64,000 nt of DNA. Source: Paenarthrobacter nitroguajacolicus. Lineage in GTDB: Bacteria > Actinomycetota > Actinomycetes > Actinomycetales > Micrococcaceae. The stretch covers positions 1 through 64,000 of the forward strand of contig NZ_VNFK01000020.1 in assembly GCF_007786235.1 (NCBI RefSeq). Direction: 5' to 3'. A program made the position numbers and the translations under genes. Under the pieces are notes generated by a model. It was not told the DNA's origin. It saw only the letters and a list, made by a program, of their open reading frames with translations, and did not search any database. Below, piece by piece: positions 49,548 to 57,465 of the stretch (positions are counted from its first letter, which is position 1; every line of letters begins with the position of its first letter).

Positions 49548-51620
49548 ATGGTGCAAGAGCCAACGCAGGACCACCTCATCGGAACCATTGTGGACGGGCG
49601 CTATATGGTCCGTTCACGCCTCGCGAGGGGTGGAATGTCCACCGTATACCTGGCCACGGACCAGCGCCTCGAGCGCGACGTGGCCCTCAAAGTCCTGCAC
49701 CCGCACCTGGCCAACGATCCCACCTTTCTGGAACGGCTCAGCCGCGAGGCAAAGGCTGCCGCAAGCCTCTCTCACCCCCATATCGTCGGTGTGCTGGACC
49801 AGGGCGAAGATGGACACATTGCCTACTTGGTCATGGAGTACGTCAAGGGACATACTCTTCGTGACGTCCTGACCGAACAAGGCGCGTTGCCGCCCCGACT
49901 CGCGCTGGCACTGATCGATCCCGTCATTGAGGGTTTGGCCGCCGCCCACGGCTCCGGCCTGATTCACCGCGACATCAAACCCGAGAACGTCCTTATTGCC
50001 GACGACGGTCGCATCAAGGTGGGTGACTTCGGACTGGCCCGGGCTGTCTCAGCAAATACCAGCACCGGCGCCCTGATTGGTACCGTTGCTTACTTGGCCC
50101 CTGAGTTGGTCCTCGGCCAAGCGGCGGACGCGCGCAGCGATATCTATTCGGCGGGCATCATGCTCTACGAAATGTTGACCGGGAAGCAGCCCTACGCGGG
50201 TGAAACTCCCATCCAAGTGGCGTACCAGCACGTCAATGCAGTGGTGGGACGCCCTTCGGACGCCGCTCCCGGCTTGGCCGAAGACCTCGACGAGCTGGTG
50301 CAATGGTGCACGGCGGCCGACGCCGAGAACAGGCCGGTGGATGGGACAGCTCTTCTGACCGAACTCCGCCACATTCGGACGACGCTGACTGACGAGCAGT
50401 TGGATCACCGGCAGGGGCCGGCTCCCCTGCCGTTCCCCCCTGCTGTGCCCACTGCTGCAACAACAACGTTGGGCAGCACGGCCGGTAACCCCACTGAAGC
50501 TCTGCCCACCACAGTGTCACCCACGGAATTCATTTCCCCCCAAAGCAACCCCACCACCATCATGGCCGCGAATGGTCCATCCCGTTCGCTGGCCAAGGGC
50601 TCCATGGCCGGTGCGGACATGGACCAAGACTTGCGCCAGCCAGGCAAGCGTGAGCTGAAAAGGCTCGAGCGGCAACAGGCCAAGGACAGGGCCCGGGCGG
50701 CTGCCACACCTGTTCGCCCGCTCCGGGAAGGCAATCCCGGTCGCCGGGGCGTCATCTGGACCATCGTGATCGTCATCCTGGCACTGCTCGCAGGTTCTGC
50801 GGGGTGGTTCTTCGGCATGGGGCCGGGTTCGCCGGGGACGGTGCCCGATGTCAAGAACAAGACCGTCGCGGAGGCGCAGCAGCTGCTCCGCACCGCCGGA
50901 TTCCAGTCCGAGCCGCGGGATGTCTTCGACGACGATATCCTGGCCGGGCTTGCTGTCGGGACGGAGCCGGAGTCCGGGGCCCAGGTGCGGAAGTTTCAGC
51001 CGATCACCCTCTTCGTTTCCAAGGGGGCACAGCTGTTCGCCTTGCCCACGTTGACCGGTGGCACGCTGGCCGAGGCCAAGACCGCTCTCAATGCAGCGGA
51101 GATGGCCCTCGGCAACGTCACGGAAGCTTTCGACGAGAAAGTGCCTGCCGGCGTCGTCATCTCGCAGGACCCAGCCAAGGGCACCGAGGTAAGGCACGGC
51201 ACCCCTGTGGCCCTGGTGGTCTCCAAGGGCCCTCAACCGATACCTGTTCCCGATGTGCGCGGCTTGGCACAGGACGCAGCCGCCAAGGCGCTGCAGGACG
51301 TCGGCCTGAAGGCCGTCATCGCTCCGGAGACCGTGAACGACAAGACGGTACCCAAGGGTTCGGTGGCCTCACAGGCGCCGGCCAACGGAAACCTGTTCAA
51401 GGGCGATACCGTGACGCTTTCGGTTTCCAAAGGGCCGATCATCGTAAAGGTGCCCAACTTCGTGGGTAAGAATGCCGATGCTGCTGAGCGAGAACTGAGG
51501 AAGCTCGGTTTTGAGGTGGTCATAAAAAAGGACGTCGTGATCTTGAACCTCGTTCTGGTGCAGAACCCGGTGAACACCGACGTCCCGGAAGGCTCCCTCA
51601 TCACCTTGACCGTGGTCTAG
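49548..51620 (+). CDS. PASTA Ser/Thr protein kinase (PknL position)
   Basis: A membrane-spanning Ser/Thr kinase, 690 residues. Kinase domain about 18-275: the Gly loop LARGGMSTVY, Lys in VALKVL, IHRDIKPENVL, VGDFGLAR and GTVAYLAPE. A variable Ala/Thr/Pro linker leads to one membrane helix (about 401-424; WTIVIVILALLAGSAGWFF) and four extracellular PASTA repeats (about 428-690), which bind muropeptides or lipid II in homologues. By gene order it is PknL, but mycobacterial PknL has no PASTA repeats. Start ATG or the following GTG. Confidence 0.93.
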   Translation: MVQEPTQDHLIGTIVDGRYMVRSRLARGGMSTVYLATDQRLERDVALKVLHPHLANDPTFLERLSREAKAAASLSHPHIVGVLDQGEDGHIAYLVMEYVKGHTLRDVLTEQGALPPRLALALIDPVIEGLAAAHGSGLIHRDIKPENVLIADDGRIKVGDFGLARAVSANTSTGALIGTVAYLAPELVLGQAADARSDIYSAGIMLYEMLTGKQPYAGETPIQVAYQHVNAVVGRPSDAAPGLAEDLDELVQWCTAADAENRPVDGTALLTELRHIRTTLTDEQLDHRQGPAPLPFPPAVPTAATTTLGSTAGNPTEALPTTVSPTEFISPQSNPTTIMAANGPSRSLAKGSMAGADMDQDLRQPGKRELKRLERQQAKDRARAAATPVRPLREGNPGRRGVIWTIVIVILALLAGSAGWFFGMGPGSPGTVPDVKNKTVAEAQQLLRTAGFQSEPRDVFDDDILAGLAVGTEPESGAQVRKFQPITLFVSKGAQLFALPTLTGGTLAEAKTALNAAEMALGNVTEAFDEKVPAGVVISQDPAKGTEVRHGTPVALVVSKGPQPIPVPDVRGLAQDAAAKALQDVGLKAVIAPETVNDKTVPKGSVASQAPANGNLFKGDTVTLSVSKGPIIVKVPNFVGKNADAAERELRKLGFEVVIKKDVVILNLVLVQNPVNTDVPEGSLITLTVV

Positions 51621-51631
51621 CAGACACGGAA

Positions 51632-51677
51632 CAACAAAAGGCGCGGTCCGGATTCATCCGGACCGCGCCTTTTGTTG
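51632..51677. terminator. Bidirectional terminator
   Basis: A perfect 21-bp stem (51632-51652 with 51657-51677) around a TTCA loop; arms begin CAACAAAAGGCGCGG, so both directions end in a T-run. It serves the kinase and the convergent DAHP synthase genes. Confidence 0.93.
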
Positions 51678-51684
51678 TCAGCCA

Positions 51685-53088
51685 TTAGCGCTTGGACAGG
51701 GCTCCTGCTACCAGGAATGCCATCTCCAGCGACTGCATGTGGTTGAGGCGGGGATCGCAGACTGATTCGTAGCGGTCCAGGAAAGCGTCCTGGTCGATCG
51801 GATCAGCGCCACCCAGGCACTCTGCGACGTCGTCGCCCGTCATTTCGACATGCAGGCCACCGGGAACAGTGCCCAAGGAGTGGTGCACTTCGAAGAAGCC
51901 GCGGACTTCATCGATGGCGTCATCGAAGTTTCGGGTCTTGTAGCCGTTGGGCGAGGTCACCGTGTTGCCATGCATTGGGTCAGTTACCCACAGCACTTGG
52001 GCGCCGGAGGCAGTGACACGTTCGACGACGGTCGGCAGCTTTTCGCGGATGTTCTTGGCACCCATGCGGGTGATGAAGGTGAGACGACCCGGTTCCCGGT
52101 TGGGATCCAGTTTGTCGATCAGGCGCAATGCGTCATCCCCGCTGGTGGTGGGGCCGAGCTTGACGCCAATGGGGTTCCGGACGCGGGACAGGAAGTCCAC
52201 GTGGGCGTGGTCGAGTTCACGGGTACGCTCACCGATCCACAGGAAGTGCGCGGACGTGTCGTAGGGCAAGCCCGTCCGGGAATCGATGCGGGTCAGTGCG
52301 CGCTCGTAATCAAGCAGCAGGGCCTCATGGCTGGCAAAGAACTCAACGCGCTTGAGTGCCTCGAAGTCCGCGCCACAGGAGTCCATGAAGCTGATGGCAC
52401 GGTCGATGTCACGTGCCAACGACTCGTAGCGGGCGTGTGCCGGGTTCTCCGTAAAGCCCTTGTTCCACTGGTGGACCAGGCGAAGGTCGGCAAAACCACC
52501 CTGGGTGAAGGCCCGGATGAGGTTCAGCGTGGAAGCGGAGGTGTGGTAGGCCTGCAGCATCCGGCCAGCGTCGTGTGCCCGGGACTCCGGAGTGAAGTCG
52601 TAGCCGTTGACGATGTCGCCGCGGTAGGCGGGAAGGGTCACGCCATCACGGGTTTCGTCATTGGACGAACGCGGCTTGGCGAATTGGCCGGCCATGCGCC
52701 CCATCTTGATGACAGGCATGGCGGCGCCGTACGTGAGTACCACGGCCATTTGCAGGATCGTCTTAACTCGCGCGCTGATCTTGTCAGCGGTGGCGGCCTC
52801 GAAGGTTTCTGCGCAATCGCCACCCTGCAGAAGGAAGGCTTTGCCTTGGGCGGCAGCCGCGAGGCGCTCACGAAGGACATCCACTTCCCCGGCGAACACC
52901 AACGGCGGCACCACGGAAAGTTCCTTGACGGAAGCCTTGAAGACATCGGCGTTGGACCACGTGGGCTGCTGGGAAATCGGCAGGTCCCGCCAGGCGTCGA
53001 GCCCGGGATAGTTCGCTGCTCCGCTCTGGGCGGTGCTGGCGAGGGGATCTGCTACGGGGGTTGCGGTGTTCGCGGTTAGCTCAGTCAC
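51685..53088 (-). CDS. aroG: Class II DAHP synthase
   Basis: 3-deoxy-D-arabino-heptulosonate 7-phosphate synthase, the first step of the shikimate pathway. It is 467 residues of the plant/mycobacterial class II type (Rv2178c-like). Conserved: LQGGDCAETF near 89, KMGRMAGQFAKPRSS near 128, LVHQWN, WIGERTRELDHAHVDF, GVKLGPTT, and WVTDPMHGNT near 355. It matches the mycobacterial position next to pknL. It ends at a shared bidirectional terminator. Confidence 0.95.
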   Translation of the reverse strand: MTELTANTATPVADPLASTAQSGAANYPGLDAWRDLPISQQPTWSNADVFKASVKELSVVPPLVFAGEVDVLRERLAAAAQGKAFLLQGGDCAETFEAATADKISARVKTILQMAVVLTYGAAMPVIKMGRMAGQFAKPRSSNDETRDGVTLPAYRGDIVNGYDFTPESRAHDAGRMLQAYHTSASTLNLIRAFTQGGFADLRLVHQWNKGFTENPAHARYESLARDIDRAISFMDSCGADFEALKRVEFFASHEALLLDYERALTRIDSRTGLPYDTSAHFLWIGERTRELDHAHVDFLSRVRNPIGVKLGPTTSGDDALRLIDKLDPNREPGRLTFITRMGAKNIREKLPTVVERVTASGAQVLWVTDPMHGNTVTSPNGYKTRNFDDAIDEVRGFFEVHHSLGTVPGGLHVEMTGDDVAECLGGADPIDQDAFLDRYESVCDPRLNHMQSLEMAFLVAGALSKR

Positions 53089-53154
53089 CCTTCAAGAGTA
53101 GTAGCCTCCGGCAAGGTTGCGGGACTGCAGCCGTAACTGATGCTGCCGCCCGCG

Positions 53155-53946
53155 TCACAGTTTCTCCGGTGATCCGGTCCCGTCCTTGCGGGGTTCGTCC
53201 CTGTCCTCTGCAATGTCCACCGCGGCGTCTTCTGCAACCTCGAGCTTATGGACCGGCTCGGGGCCTTTACCGGCCAACTGGGCCTTGACCACGGCCGCAT
53301 ACTCATCCACGTATTCCTGGCCGGACAGGCGCATCAGTTCGTACATGATTTCGTCGGTGACCGCCCTCTGGATCAGGCGGTCGTCCTCCATGCCGTAATA
53401 GCGGCTGAAGTCCAATGGTTGCCCAAAAATGATGCCAATGCGGCGAATGCTTGGAAGCCTCTTGCCAATGGGTTGAACCTTCTCAGTTCCAATCATGGCT
53501 ACCGGAACCACCGGGACACGCGTCTGCAGGGCCAGCCTGGCGACGCCCACCTTGCCGCGGTAAAGCCTGGCATCCGGGCTGCGGGTACCTTCGGGGTAGA
53601 TTCCCAGCAAGCCTCCGGACGTCAGCACGTCCTTGCCCGCCTGCAGCGACATCTCCGAGGCCGCGCCACCGGAACGGTCCATGGGCAGCTGGTTGCTCAG
53701 ACGGAAAAACAGCGCCGTAAGCCGCCCCTTGAATCCCTTTCCGGTGAAGTACTCGGATTTGGCAAGGAATATCACCGGCCGGTGGACCATGAGCGGAAGG
53801 AAGATGGAGTCCGAGAACGACAGGTGGTTGGACGCCAGGATGGCTGCACCGCTTTCCGGGACGTTGTCCAGGCCCTTGACCCATGGCCGGAACAGGAGCT
53901 TGAGGATGGGACCTAGAAAGATCCGCTTCATGACCCAATAGAACAC
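53155..53946 (-). CDS. 1-acyl-glycerol-3-phosphate acyltransferase family
   Basis: A PlsC-type acyltransferase of 263 residues (Rv2182c-like). Catalytic NHLSFSD (HX4D) near 41-47 and YPEGTRSPDARLYRGKVG near 119-136; FxxR-type region LPMDRSGG near 90. It is probably membrane-associated and involved in phospholipid or PIM-like lipid synthesis. The acidic C-terminal 40 residues are low-complexity. GTG 53946 is chosen because GAGAGGAC precedes it; the longer frame to the right has no supporting signal. Confidence 0.9.
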   Translation of the reverse strand: MFYWVMKRIFLGPILKLLFRPWVKGLDNVPESGAAILASNHLSFSDSIFLPLMVHRPVIFLAKSEYFTGKGFKGRLTALFFRLSNQLPMDRSGGAASEMSLQAGKDVLTSGGLLGIYPEGTRSPDARLYRGKVGVARLALQTRVPVVPVAMIGTEKVQPIGKRLPSIRRIGIIFGQPLDFSRYYGMEDDRLIQRAVTDEIMYELMRLSGQEYVDEYAAVVKAQLAGKGPEPVHKLEVAEDAAVDIAEDRDEPRKDGTGSPEKL

Positions 53947-54055
53947 GTTTGTCCTCTCACGGCCGACGGCTGGCATGCCTCCGCCAACCCGGCGGGCATT
54001 CAACAGCAACCCTACTCCAGTGAGAAATCTCCGGAACAGTGACACGATGGGACGC

Positions 54056-54844
54056 ATGACGGATCGACACTCACAAGCCGCGCCGCTGGCCTTCCACCAC
54101 GCAGGGCATGGCCCCAACGCCTCCATCGGCGTGGCCATCTGCCACGGGTTCACGGGAAGTCCGCTCAGCATACTCCCCTGGGCCGAGTACCTGGCGGGGC
54201 AGGGCTTCGCCGTTTCTGTTCCCCTGCTCCCCGGCCATGGCACCAGCTGGCAGGACCTCTCAACCACCCGCTGGCAGGACTGGTACCGGACCTTTGAACA
54301 GAGCTACCTGGACCTTGCCGAACAGACTGAGACCTGCTTCGTGGCCGGACTGTCCATGGGCGGGGCCGTGGCACTCCGGGTGGCGTCACTCCACGATGTG
54401 CCCGGGCTGGTCCTGGTCAACCCGGGCCTGAGTTTCTACGACCGCAGGGTGAAGTACGTGGGCGCCCTGAAATACGTCATGCCGACCACCACTCCCATAG
54501 TGGAAGACAACCCTGCCCCGCTCACCGATGAGACCGGCGACTACTCCAAAACACCGCTGAAGTCGGTGCATGAGCTCAAAAAGCTCTTCCGTGCGGCTAC
54601 GCGTGGGTTGCCCAGGGTGCAGGCCCCGGCCTTGGTCTTCAAGTCAGCGGTGGACGGTGTCATCCCGCCCAGCTCAGTGGCCACCATCAGCAGGCACCTT
54701 GCTTCGTCCCGTTTGAAGGTTGTCACCCTTCCACACAGCGGCCATGTGGCCACCCTTGATGTTGACGGCCCCACCATCTTCGAAGAATCAGCTGCGTTTT
54801 TCCGTCAGCACGCCGGCGACAGAGTAGCCTCAGAATCATCATGA
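54056..54844 (+). CDS. Alpha/beta hydrolase (carboxylesterase-like), copy 1
   Basis: A 262-residue esterase/monoacylglycerol-lipase-like hydrolase. Oxyanion motif CHGFTGSP near 29-36; nucleophile elbow GLSMGG (Ser near 100); Asp in SAVDGVIPP near 200; His in HSGHVATLD near 230. There is no signal peptide. The layout resembles Est30-type carboxylesterases. The start at 54056 is chosen over an upstream in-frame extension that would enter the divergent acyltransferase gene. It overlaps its paralogue by four bases. Confidence 0.88.
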   Translation: MTDRHSQAAPLAFHHAGHGPNASIGVAICHGFTGSPLSILPWAEYLAGQGFAVSVPLLPGHGTSWQDLSTTRWQDWYRTFEQSYLDLAEQTETCFVAGLSMGGAVALRVASLHDVPGLVLVNPGLSFYDRRVKYVGALKYVMPTTTPIVEDNPAPLTDETGDYSKTPLKSVHELKKLFRAATRGLPRVQAPALVFKSAVDGVIPPSSVATISRHLASSRLKVVTLPHSGHVATLDVDGPTIFEESAAFFRQHAGDRVASESS

Positions 54845-55644
54845 AAATGCTTCCGGATTTCTCGCCGTTCCTCAGCAGCTGGAGCGGAACTGGACCGCGC
54901 GTCGGTGTGGTCATGTCCCACGGGTTCACCGGAAGCCCGCACAGCGTCAGGCCGTGGGCTGAACACCTGGCAGCGGCCGGGTACGCCGTTAGGCTGCCGC
55001 TGCTGCCCGGCCACGGCACCACCTGGCAGGACATGGCGACACGCTCGTGGCGGGAGTGGCACCGTGCAGTGGATGACGCCTATCTTGAGCTTGCCAATGA
55101 ATGCGACTACGTCTTCGCGGCCGGCTTGTCCATGGGAGGCACCTTGGCGTTGCGGATCGCAGCCACCCGCCCCGTGGCAGGAACGGTGGTGGTCAACCCC
55201 GGACTGGTGCTCGATGACCCCCGCGCCGTCATCGTTGCCGCGCTCAAGTATGTGGTGAAGACAACTCCCGCCATTGCCAACGACATTCTCAAACCGGATC
55301 AGGACGAGGGTGCCTACGCACGGACACCTGTTGCGGCGGCACACCAGCTGAAGAAGATGTATAAGGACACGGCCAGCCTCCTCCCCCGCATCAGCTCTCC
55401 TGTCCTGGTCTACAAATCCACCGTCGACAACGTCATATCGAACGCCAGCCTCGAATTTCTCCGTTACCGCGTGCAGGCATCTGTGGACATCAACTACCTT
55501 CACAACAGCCGCCATGTTGCCACCCTCGACAACGACGCACCGGAAATTTTCGCCGGCACGGCCGACTTCATCCACAAGACCGTAGCGGCCCTGGCCGAAC
55601 ACGGGCCCTCCCCCGAAAAGGACACAGCCCATGAACAGGCCTGA
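54841..55644 (+). CDS. Alpha/beta hydrolase, copy 2
   Basis: A 267-residue paralogue of the preceding gene, colinear along its length: SHGFTGSP, LPLLPGHGT, WQDM, GLSMGG, VVNPGL, ALKYV and RHVATLDND align directly. The catalytic triad is kept (Ser in GLSMGG, Asp in STVDNVI, His in SRHVATL). The ATGA overlap means it is translated with copy 1. It may act on acyl-glycerols or related lipids, given the acyltransferase and acyl-CoA ligase nearby (inference). Confidence 0.88.
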   Translation: MKMLPDFSPFLSSWSGTGPRVGVVMSHGFTGSPHSVRPWAEHLAAAGYAVRLPLLPGHGTTWQDMATRSWREWHRAVDDAYLELANECDYVFAAGLSMGGTLALRIAATRPVAGTVVVNPGLVLDDPRAVIVAALKYVVKTTPAIANDILKPDQDEGAYARTPVAAAHQLKKMYKDTASLLPRISSPVLVYKSTVDNVISNASLEFLRYRVQASVDINYLHNSRHVATLDNDAPEIFAGTADFIHKTVAALAEHGPSPEKDTAHEQA

Positions 55645-56188
55645 CCCCAATTCCGCCGATCAAAGCGCCAACAAGGACGACGACGCCGTATGGCAGGATC
55701 TGGTGGCCCGACTGGAAGCAACGGAGTCATCCACGGCAGGGGACGTCCCGGCATCCGATCCTGCCGGGCCCGATGCCCCAAAAGCCCCGAATGCACCCCG
55801 GGAATCCGGCAAGACATTCAGGGACTTCGACCCTCTGGGCTTGTCCACCCCGGCCGCGGAGCCAGCGGATGACGCGGCAGCTGTCCCGGCTGTATCCGAA
55901 GCCAGGGGCCGCCCGCTGGGCCCCCGGGATTTCGAAGTCGACGATGCTGAAGATGCGTTCGTCCCTGAGGACCCTCCGAGCCTTGTGGGAACTGAGCCAC
56001 TGATCATGCTGGCATGGGTTGGAGCCGTGGGCGGACCCATCGCGCTGCTCTTCACTGCTATGTTCTGGCGGTCAGCGCCGCTCGCGGCGATCCTGGGGAT
56101 CGTTGCCGCCTTCGTGGCGTCCGTGGTCTACCTCATCATGCGGCTTCCGCAGGAAAAGAATGAGGACGACGACGGCGCCCGCATCTAG
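55631..56188 (+). CDS. Two-helix membrane protein, 185 aa
   Basis: A hypothetical actinobacterial protein. A long acidic, Pro/Ala-rich cytoplasmic region (1-115) is followed by two membrane helices (about 123-146 and 150-170) and a short charged tail (PQEKNEDDDGARI). It overlaps copy 2 of the hydrolase pair by 14 bases, completing a three-gene unit. The family is not recognised; function unknown. Confidence 0.75.
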   Translation: MNRPDPNSADQSANKDDDAVWQDLVARLEATESSTAGDVPASDPAGPDAPKAPNAPRESGKTFRDFDPLGLSTPAAEPADDAAAVPAVSEARGRPLGPRDFEVDDAEDAFVPEDPPSLVGTEPLIMLAWVGAVGGPIALLFTAMFWRSAPLAAILGIVAAFVASVVYLIMRLPQEKNEDDDGARI

Positions 56189-56218
56189 CTGCCGACGTCG
56201 GCTTTCAGGCAGCGCGGC

Positions 56219-57277
56219 TTAGCTGTGGGCCCTGCCGCTGACCCGCGAAAGGTCGGCGGCACCGATCATTCCGGCCCGGGGTCCCAGCGCCGCAAGTTCG
56301 ATCCTGGCCATGGGACGGAACCCACGGCCCGTCAGGTTCTTGGCGAACGAATCGCGTGCCGGCCCTGCCAGCAGCTCACCGGCATCGCACAGGCCCCCGC
56401 CAATAACGAACATCCCAGGGTCCAGGGCGGCGGCCAGATTGGCCAGGCCAAGGCCAAGCCAATCTCCTTGATCCGCCAGGAGTTCCCTCGACGTCGCATC
56501 GCCATCGAGCGCCAACGCCGTCACGGCGGCCCCGGTGATGCTGTCCGCAGTCCCACCGGCCTTCTCCAAGAGAGCCATGCCATCCGGAGAGTTGGTTCGC
56601 ACAAGCTGCCGGGCTTCGCGCCCCAAGGCGTTGCCTGAGGCGTACTGTTCCCAGCAGCCACGGTTGCCGCACTCGCAGCGGTGCCCCCCTGGGAAGATGA
56701 TCTGGTGCCCGAATTCTCCGGCCACGCCGTAGCGTCCGCGTTCCACCCTTCCGTCCATCACCATGGCACCACCAATTCCGGTGCCCAGGGTGATGCAGAC
56801 AAGGCGGCTCTCACCTTGGCCTGCGCCGAAGCGCCACTCGGCCCAGGCGGCGGCGTCGGCGTCGTTCGTCAGGAGGACGGGACGCCTCAGCAGCTTCTGG
56901 AGGCTCTCCCTCAGAGGCTCGTTGCGCCAGGCAAGATGCGGGCTGAACAGAACCGTGCCGCCGTCAAGGTCCATCCATCCCGCCGCGCCGATCCCGACAG
57001 ATGCAATTCGATGGTCCGCGCTCAGCTCATCCACCAGTTCCACGATGGTCTGCTCCACCGCCCGGGGGTCTGCACCCGGCGTGGACCTGCGGGCCTCGGC
57101 GAGGACGCGACCCTCAGCGTCCACCACGCCGGCAGCCACCTTCGTCCCGCCGATGTCGATGCCGATCGCCAAGCCTCGTCGGCCAAGGTGGCTACGGCGG
57201 GCCGCCCAGGGCACTTCCTTCCACGCTGTGGCCGGCGGCCTGAGTCGGGCGCGGAAACTGGACCTTGGTGCGGGCAT
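56219..57277 (-). CDS. ROK family sugar kinase
   Basis: A ROK-family glucokinase-like protein, 352 residues with an Arg-rich N-terminal extension of about 35. ATP site AIGIDIGGTKVAAGVVD near 37-53; catalytic LTNDADAAAWAEW near 137; zinc motif CECGNRGCWEQYASG near 198-212. There is no HTH domain, so it is a kinase rather than a NagC-type repressor. Glucose or another hexose is the likely substrate, giving a second, ATP-type glucokinase besides ppgK. Convergent with the membrane-protein gene. Confidence 0.87.
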   Translation of the reverse strand: MPAPRSSFRARLRPPATAWKEVPWAARRSHLGRRGLAIGIDIGGTKVAAGVVDAEGRVLAEARRSTPGADPRAVEQTIVELVDELSADHRIASVGIGAAGWMDLDGGTVLFSPHLAWRNEPLRESLQKLLRRPVLLTNDADAAAWAEWRFGAGQGESRLVCITLGTGIGGAMVMDGRVERGRYGVAGEFGHQIIFPGGHRCECGNRGCWEQYASGNALGREARQLVRTNSPDGMALLEKAGGTADSITGAAVTALALDGDATSRELLADQGDWLGLGLANLAAALDPGMFVIGGGLCDAGELLAGPARDSFAKNLTGRGFRPMARIELAALGPRAGMIGAADLSRVSGRAHS

Positions 57278-57465
57278 CCCACCATCCTATTCCGCGCGGT
57301 TGCCGCCAGCGGGCAACCGAGCCCCGGATGGCCCCCAAGTTGCTTGAAATGACGGCACATCCGTAAAGTTACTCGCCAGTAGGTGAAATAGAACACACCT
57401 CCGCGAGCGGGCATACTAGAGTGAAAGCAGCCCTCTCGTGGCCCGTGGATATCAAAGGAGCTACC

